From Aureliella helgolandensis (GTDB taxonomy: Bacteria; Planctomycetota; Planctomycetia; Pirellulales; Pirellulaceae), in contig NZ_CP036298.1 of NCBI RefSeq assembly GCF_007752135.1, forward strand, positions 1,302,001 to 1,366,000: a stretch of 64,000 nucleotides of DNA, in the 5' to 3' direction. The position numbers were made by a program, and so were the translations under genes. Positions 59,589 to 64,000 of the stretch are shown piece by piece; positions within the stretch are counted from its first letter, which is position 1; each line of letters begins with the position of its first letter. The notes beneath the pieces are model-generated. The model saw only the letters and a list, made by a program, of their open reading frames with translations, was not told where the DNA came from and did no database searches.

Positions 59589-60308
59589 CACGTTTAAACG
59601 CCTAATTTGCCGCATTCTCCGCAATTCCCCTTGGCTTGCAGCGTCTTAAAGGGTACTCTTCTGTGGTCCCCTAGTTTTCCTTCAACAGTTGAAGAGATTT
59701 TGGGGATGCACTGGCTGGAAAGAAGCGAGTAACGCGGATTCATTGATTTGGAATAGCGTTTTCCGGCCGAACGGGTTTTTCTGCTAGAGTTGGATTCTCT
59801 CTCAGTCCCGCCGAACCACCGTCTTGGCTTGCGAGCTAGGCTATTGAGTTTTAAGTCAGCAGTTGTGTGAACTGCTTTGGAATAAGACTCGCGTCGTGGT
59901 GGACGCACAGAACTTTGTGACTTTCTTGTTTGTCCAGAGTTTACGGCGAACCGGTATTGGTTAATTCCGGATGGTGACGCGTAGTGGCCCGAGTTAAGTG
60001 GTCGCTGTTTTCGCGCCCTTCTGTGTTTTACTTGACCGGAGAGAGTTTGAGGAAGCCTTTCGCCAGCTCGACATTGATTCGTCAGAGCACTGTCTTCCCA
60101 CAGCGTCGGGCCGTATGGCACTAGTCTTGCGACTCCCCGGACGTGTGACAACCTAATGGAAACCCTATCGAGCTCCTCCCGTACGATACTGCCTTAAATT
60201 TGAGGCGGGTCGCTCGCACTGGAACCGTCACCCGCGTGTGGCTAACTGCCCTGCCCTACTTCGCGGCGTCGCTATGCGGCCTGTCGAAAGGCATCGCTCC
60301 AGGTAGAG
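59589..60308. other. 720-bp region upstream of the DEAD-box helicase gene
   Basis: No gene supported. A long leader before an RNA helicase gene is common for cold-induced mRNAs, but I cannot identify the transcription start or a defined structure. Confidence 0.4.
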
Positions 60309-61817
60309 TTGAGCCGAAACACGAACACAGGAAACATCTTGAAGACCTTTGAAGAACTAGATTTGATCGCTCCGTTGCAACGCGCCTTGGCGGAGGAAAA
60401 GTACACGACACCCACGCCTATTCAGGCTCAGACGATCCCACCCGCCGTTGAGGGGCGCGACGTCCTAGGATGTGCGCAGACCGGTACGGGGAAGACGGCA
60501 GCTTTTGCTCTGCCGATCCTGAATCAGCTTGGGGAGCGGCACCGCAAGGCTCGCCCCAATTGCCCAATCGTGCTTGTGTTGGCTCCTACACGGGAGTTGG
60601 CGATTCAGATTGGCGAGAGTTTTGAGACCTATGGACGGCATTTGCGTTTGCGGCATGTGCTGGTCTATGGCGGCGTGAGTCAAGGCAATCAGGTGCGTTC
60701 GCTGAATCGCGGAGCGCACGTGCTGGTGGCCACTCCAGGCCGGCTGGTTGATTTGATGAGCCAAGGGCATATTGAGCTGAGTCAGCTTGAGGTGTTCGTG
60801 CTCGACGAAGCGGATCGCATGCTGGATATGGGCTTTTTGCCCGACTTGAAACGCATTATTAATAAGCTGCCGGACGAGCGCCAGTCGCTCTTCTTTTCGG
60901 CCACGCTGCCCCCCAAGATTCGTGAGCTCTCGCAAAGCCTGTTGAGTAATCCAGTTACGGTCAACGTGACTCCTAAGTCGACAAGCGTCGAACGGATTGA
61001 GCAACGCGTGTTCTTTGTTGAGCGAAACGGCAAGCTCCCGCTCTTGCGTGAGACCCTGCAGGGTCCGGATGTGGATCGTGCAATCGTCTTTACGCGAACC
61101 AAACGCGGCGCGAATATGCTGTCCGAAAAGCTCTGTAGGAGTGGTATTCGCGCGGTGGCAATTCATGGGAATAAATCGCAGAGTGCCCGCACACGTGCTC
61201 TAGATGGCTTTCGCCGCAAGGACGTGAGTGTCCTCGTCGCAACCGATGTCGCAGCTCGCGGGATTGATATTGATGGGGTCTCGCATGTGGTAAATTACGA
61301 CATGCCAGTGGAGCCGGAAAGCTATGTTCACCGAATCGGTCGTACTGGCCGGGCTGGGGCGGATGGGATTGCTCTGTCCTTTTGCTCGTCGAGTGAACGC
61401 GAGGAATTACGAGCGATTGAGCAGTTGATTGGTAAGAGGGTACCGCTGGCCGCAAATCAGCCGGAGCGTACTGAGGAGCCTGTGGAATCGCGGGCTGACT
61501 CGAGGGGGGGCGGCGGAGCTCGCCGATCTTCGCGAGGAGCGAGCCGGAATGGAGAGCGTGCCTCAAGCGGTCATGCTCCCGCAGCGAACTCGGCTCGGAG
61601 ATCGCGATCTGGTCGGCGGCCAGCTAGTGACAGTCGTCCGCCGCAACGCGAGTCATCGGCTCAGCCGCGTAGTCGTGATGCATCCCGCGTGGTCGCTCCC
61701 GCCGTGGCTGTGGTGTCGCAGGGGGAGAGTGGGCAAGGTTCGAGTGAGGCAAGGCCGCGCCGCAAGGGGTTACAGCGTAAGGTAGTGCGTCGCGCCCGCG
61801 CTCTGCGAACGAGTTAA
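60309..61817 (+). CDS. DEAD-box RNA helicase, RhlE-like
   Basis: The 502-aa protein has all DEAD-box motifs: PTPIQAQTIPPAVEGRD (Q motif), AQTGTGKTAAFALPIL (I), APTRELAIQIG (Ia), ATPGRLVDLM, VLDEADRMLDMGF (II), FFSATLPPKI (III), VFTRTKRGANML, VATDVAARGIDIDGVSHVVN and HRIGRTGRAG (VI). Residues after about 380 form a basic Arg/Ser/Gly-rich tail for RNA binding. Two TTG starts are possible: 60309 and 60339, the second preceded by AGGAAA and giving the common KTFEELDL opening. It unwinds RNA in the cytoplasm and is a likely cold or ribosome-assembly factor. Confidence 0.93.
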   Translation: MSRNTNTGNILKTFEELDLIAPLQRALAEEKYTTPTPIQAQTIPPAVEGRDVLGCAQTGTGKTAAFALPILNQLGERHRKARPNCPIVLVLAPTRELAIQIGESFETYGRHLRLRHVLVYGGVSQGNQVRSLNRGAHVLVATPGRLVDLMSQGHIELSQLEVFVLDEADRMLDMGFLPDLKRIINKLPDERQSLFFSATLPPKIRELSQSLLSNPVTVNVTPKSTSVERIEQRVFFVERNGKLPLLRETLQGPDVDRAIVFTRTKRGANMLSEKLCRSGIRAVAIHGNKSQSARTRALDGFRRKDVSVLVATDVAARGIDIDGVSHVVNYDMPVEPESYVHRIGRTGRAGADGIALSFCSSSEREELRAIEQLIGKRVPLAANQPERTEEPVESRADSRGGGGARRSSRGASRNGERASSGHAPAANSARRSRSGRRPASDSRPPQRESSAQPRSRDASRVVAPAVAVVSQGESGQGSSEARPRRKGLQRKVVRRARALRTS

Positions 61818-61971
61818 TATGCTGGCGTTGGCCTGCCAGGGTGGGTATGTTGGTTGCTGCAGGCGACGGCATTGCTGCCCGTGCATCCCAGCGAACTGCA
61901 CTGGACTATTGGAGTGAGTGCGGTTTCGGAGAGACTTTTAAGCTGCATTACACGAATTCAAGAAGCTTCCT

Positions 61972-62148
61972 ATCGCTAAAAATCAAAACACATTCGCAAA
62001 GCGTCAGAGGGAAATGGACAAGAAGTTCAAGGCTCTGGAGAAGCAGAGGCGGAAGACTGAACGCAAGAATTCACCACCTATAGTCGAACCTAGTCCTCTG
62101 GAAGAAGATTCAGAAACTATGGACGACCCGCATGCAGAGCCCACCTAA
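61972..62148 (+). CDS. Small basic protein upstream of the cold-shock gene; start uncertain
   Basis: The frame reads AKNQNTFAKRQREMDKKFKA followed by LEKQRRKTERKNSPP and an acidic end (DPHAEPT), 58 residues if it begins at ATC 61972, or 44 if at ATG 62014 (preceded by GAGGGAA). The basic AKNQNTFAKRQRE-type opening resembles small proteins I remember from other bacteria that start with Met-Ala-Lys-Asn-Gln; here the codon at the Met position is ATC. Upstream in-frame TAA at 61939 leaves no ATG, GTG or TTG before it. The cold-shock gene starts 134 bp later on the same strand. Confidence 0.5.
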   Translation: MAKNQNTFAKRQREMDKKFKALEKQRRKTERKNSPPIVEPSPLEEDSETMDDPHAEPT

Positions 62149-62281
62149 ACCTGTTACAACAGTAGGGCTCGCACAACAAAGCACGGAGAATTTCTCCGCA
62201 AGATTCTGGTTGCAACCGAAAGTGTGTGAACGTTTCACACACCAGGGTCGCATCCCTATTTTTAGAGAGTTTGGACAAGAG

Positions 62282-62485
62282 ATGGCAGAAGGCACAATTA
62301 AGCGTCTTACCGACAAGGGCTTCGGTTTCATTGCAAACGAAACCGGTAACGACATGTTCTTCCATAGTTCCGCATTAGACGGCGTGCGCTATGATGACCT
62401 GCGTGAAGGCCAACGCGTTACTTATGACGTCGGGCGTGGACCGAAGGGCCCATGCGCCGAGAACGTACGCGTTCTTGACGAGTAA
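62282..62485 (+). CDS. Cold-shock domain protein (CspA family)
   Basis: The 67-aa protein is a single cold-shock domain: AEGTIKRLTDKGFGFIANET with RNP1 motif KGFGFI, and DMFFHSSALDG with RNP2 (MFFHSS). It binds single-stranded RNA or DNA in the cytoplasm. An upstream in-frame ATG at 62132 would add 50 residues of no family character, so ATG 62282 is used. The 5' leader is long (at least 134 nt after the small basic ORF), fitting cold-shock mRNAs. A Rho-independent terminator lies about 140 bp downstream. Confidence 0.93.
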   Translation: MAEGTIKRLTDKGFGFIANETGNDMFFHSSALDGVRYDDLREGQRVTYDVGRGPKGPCAENVRVLDE

Positions 62486-62623
62486 ATCGCTTGACGGGAA
62501 TTCCAGTGGGTTCCTGCAGTCATTTGCGTGATTGCGGGAGTTGTTGGGGTTCTCAAGAGAGCGTGCAGTACCCCGACAGTGGCTCGTTAATTGCGAATCA
62601 CTGGCTGCACTAAAGAAACGATG

Positions 62624-62659
62624 CACCGAGAGTCTGATTTAGGCGCTCGGTGTTTTTTT
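62624..62659 (+). terminator. Rho-independent terminator after the cold-shock gene
   Basis: CACCGAG (62624-62630) pairs with CTCGGTG (62646-62652) and is followed by seven T. The stem is 7 bp with a 15-nt loop. Confidence 0.75.
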
Positions 62660-62718
62660 ATGCGCCTGCGGTATTCGTTCGTCAGTGGTGGTTGGCGATG
62701 CCTTGGCCGGCCCGTTGG

Positions 62719-63260
62719 TATCGCGAAAGGTGCCACCCATCTTTCACGCAATTCTTTTTGCCAGCGTTGGCTGTTTGGTCTCGGTATGGTATCGCGAAAG
62801 GTGCCACCCATCTTTCACGCTATTCTTTTTGCTAGCGTTGGCTGTTTGGTCTCGGTATGGATGGTACCTGGCGGCGGTGCTCCTCCTGCTCTACCGCGAA
62901 AGGTGCCATCCATCTTTTGCGCAATTCTTTTGCCAGTATTGGCTGTTCGGTCGAAATGTGGGTGGTACCTAATGGAGTCGATCGGGCGGTTGGGTTGCTA
63001 GCGTTGTCGAGGGGGAGTTGGGAGGTGGATGGTAAAGTTGTGATATGTTCGCGATCGTGGTCGTTGGGCGGTGCTTGGCAGCGTTGGGGCGGATGCGGGG
63101 AGGCGCGGCGGGAAGGTGTTGGCGGGAAGGTGTCGGCAGGGAGATGTTGGCAGGAAGATGTTGGCAGGAAGATGTTGGCAGGGCGCGAAAGGTGCCATCC
63201 ATCTTTCGCGCAATTCTTTTGCCAGTATTGGCTGTTCGGTCGAAAAGTGGGTGGTACCTA
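62719..63260. repeat. Family of ~71-80-bp repeats (GCGAAAGGTGCCACCCATCT), four copies
   Basis: Copies start at about 62719, 62790, 62892 and 63182. The first two are a direct 71-bp tandem (unit TATCGCGAAAGGTGCCACCC then ATCTTTCACGC...GGTCTCGGTATGG). Copies 3 and 4 end with GGGTGGTACCT, the inverse of AGGTGCCACCC at their start, so each can form a stem. The group lies 200-800 bp after the cold-shock gene in a 1.1-kb gene-free stretch. Frames through it have no gene character. Confidence 0.85.
63110..63182. repeat. 15-bp tandem repeat (GAAGATGTTGGCAGG)
   Basis: Five consecutive copies of GAAGATGTTGGCAGG with drift (the first reads GGAAGGTGTTGGCGG). It abuts the fourth copy of the larger repeat. 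Confidence 0.85.
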
Positions 63261-63595
63261 TTGGCGTTGCTCGTGCTCGGGGCGAGTGAGGGGTGTTTCG
63301 CTGGGGCGATCGCGGTTGGGGTTGCTTTGGGGTGGCCCGTTGGGGTGGTGTTGGTGCGAGCGTGGAGCAATTTCTGATTTGGGAAAACTTGGTTCGCGAA
63401 CCTCACTTGGAGTGAAAAGCTCGTTTAAAGTGGCGAGAGAAGTGCTCGCAGACCGACAATGCTGGTCTCAAACGGTTCGCAACTCGCAAAATCATCGCCA
63501 AGGGGTTAAATTCGCCTTGCGGTGGTTTTACGCGTCGATAAACTAGGCCCTTCCTGAAAATTAGCGAGCTCTTCAATCGAGAGCGAGTCTTTTGG

Positions 63596-63668
63596 GCCAA
63601 CGTAGCTCAGTTGGTAGAGCTGCTGATTTGTAATCAGCCGGTCGGGGGTTCGAGTCCCTCCGTTGGCT
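63596..63668 (+). tRNA. tRNA-Thr (anticodon TGT)
   Basis: 73 nt with acceptor GCCAACG/CGTTGGC, D-loop AGCTCAGTTGGTAGAGC, anticodon loop TTTGTAA (anticodon TGT) on a GCTGA/TCAGC stem, and T-loop GGTTCGAGTCC. Discriminator T; CCA is not encoded. Confidence 0.95.
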
Positions 63669-63766
63669 CCTGGTTCGTCTGCGGTGGTCCTTTGGGACTT
63701 CGGTGGATGATCGAGGGGTGTCTAGGCCTTTGAGGCTTAGGGGCGAACTGATTTTAGGGAAGTACC

Positions 63767-63847
63767 GGGAGGTTGCCCGAGTGGTTAAAGGGGACGGACT
63801 GTAAATCCGTTACTTCGGTTACGCAGGTTCGAATCCTGCACCTCCCA
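63767..63847 (+). tRNA. tRNA-Tyr (anticodon GTA)
   Basis: 81 nt class II tRNA: acceptor GGGAGGT/ACCTCCC, anticodon loop CTGTAAA (anticodon GTA), long variable arm GTTACTTCGGTTAC and T-loop GGTTCGAATCC. Discriminator A. It is 98 bp after tRNA-Thr; the usual bacterial neighbour tRNA-Gly would be beyond the window. Confidence 0.95.
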
Positions 63848-64000
63848 TTGGCGAACCAACGCCAAGCTGGCAAACTGTAGGAATTGTTGTTGACCTAGCA
63901 CTCGACGAGTTCGAGCGACTGTCCCTGGCTCCCAGAGAGTTGGGGGAGGCGTTCCGACCGAGAGTTGGGTGAGCAATCACCGTCTCGCCGATGAGTGCAA
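63848..64000. other. End of window, no gene seen
   Basis: After the tRNA, TTGGCG/CGCCAA (63848-63865) forms a small hairpin. Nothing else is recognised in the last 150 bp. Confidence 0.4.

Noticed and set aside
59594-60151. 185-codon minus-strand frame upstream of the DEAD-box gene
   Set aside because: Composition is unlike neighbouring genes, no ribosome site, no family motif.
62719-63260. Repeat cluster considered as a CRISPR array
   Set aside because: Copy spacing is irregular (71, about 102, 290 bp), the repeated unit itself is 70-80 bp, no unique spacers of even length occur, and no cas genes are present.
62857-63546. 229-codon plus-strand frame across the repeats
   Set aside because: The translation merely follows the tandem repeats (Gly/Arg/Trp-rich) and has no domain.

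Overview
The window looks like a chromosomal segment of a planctomycete, most likely of the Pirellulales (Rhodopirellula/Blastopirellula type). The evidence is gene content: three secreted formylglycine sulfatases, two PVC-type c-haem proteins with an N-terminal beta-propeller, a DUF1592/DUF1552 pair, a DUF1559 pseudopilin, an ECF sigma factor coupled to a FecR/LamG protein, BNR sialidase-like proteins, a PQQ-type propeller and a YdjY-domain protein. Species cannot be fixed from the sequence alone.

Layout. 1-4 kb: minus-strand partial membrane protein, secreted PQQ-like propeller and an acyl-activating enzyme. 4-9.5 kb: sulfatase coupled to a DMT transporter, then a large sulfatase fused to a degenerate SGNH-like domain. 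9.8-17 kb: yacG, a membrane protein, a prepilin-peptidase homologue, an HlyD adaptor with a MacB-like permease (no ATPase gene nearby) and hisA. 17.6-25.4 kb: DUF1559 pseudopilin, small lipoprotein, ECF sigma factor, FecR/LamG protein, DUF1592 cytochrome protein and DUF1552 protein, all on the plus strand. 25.5-31.7 kb: a secreted unknown, two sialidase-like genes and a divergent sulfatase/DUF1080 gene, probably a sulfated-glycan locus. 32-39.3 kb: serB, nnrE, a small membrane protein, a minus-strand unit (639-aa unknown, yggS, DUF167) and a YdjY-domain protein.

39.3-45 kb is a mobile-element zone: an IS1182-like element and nested copies of a roughly 117-bp MITE around a large PVC cytochrome gene. 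45-49.6 kb is the RNA-repair locus rtcR/rtcB-rtcA, with a sigma-54 promoter of correct spacing and candidate RtcR sites. A palindromic MITE lies in what should be the rtcB 5' leader. 50.4-56.8 kb has a second PVC cytochrome and a 1181-aa protein that is probably a pyrophosphate-type PEP carboxykinase. 56.8-57.8 kb is a gene-free graveyard with three layers: a decayed IS1182 transposase, a palindromic MITE inside it, and the 117-bp MITE inside that. 57.8-64 kb holds map, a DUF188 gene, a DEAD-box helicase, a small basic ORF, a cold-shock gene with a terminator, a repeat cluster, and tRNA-Thr(TGT) and tRNA-Tyr(GTA).

The most unusual content is the nested mobile-element stratigraphy (two MITE families with 4-bp target duplications), the MITE hairpin placed between the rtc sigma-54 promoter and rtcB, the putative PPi-PEPCK, and the sulfatase fused to an apparently dead SGNH domain.
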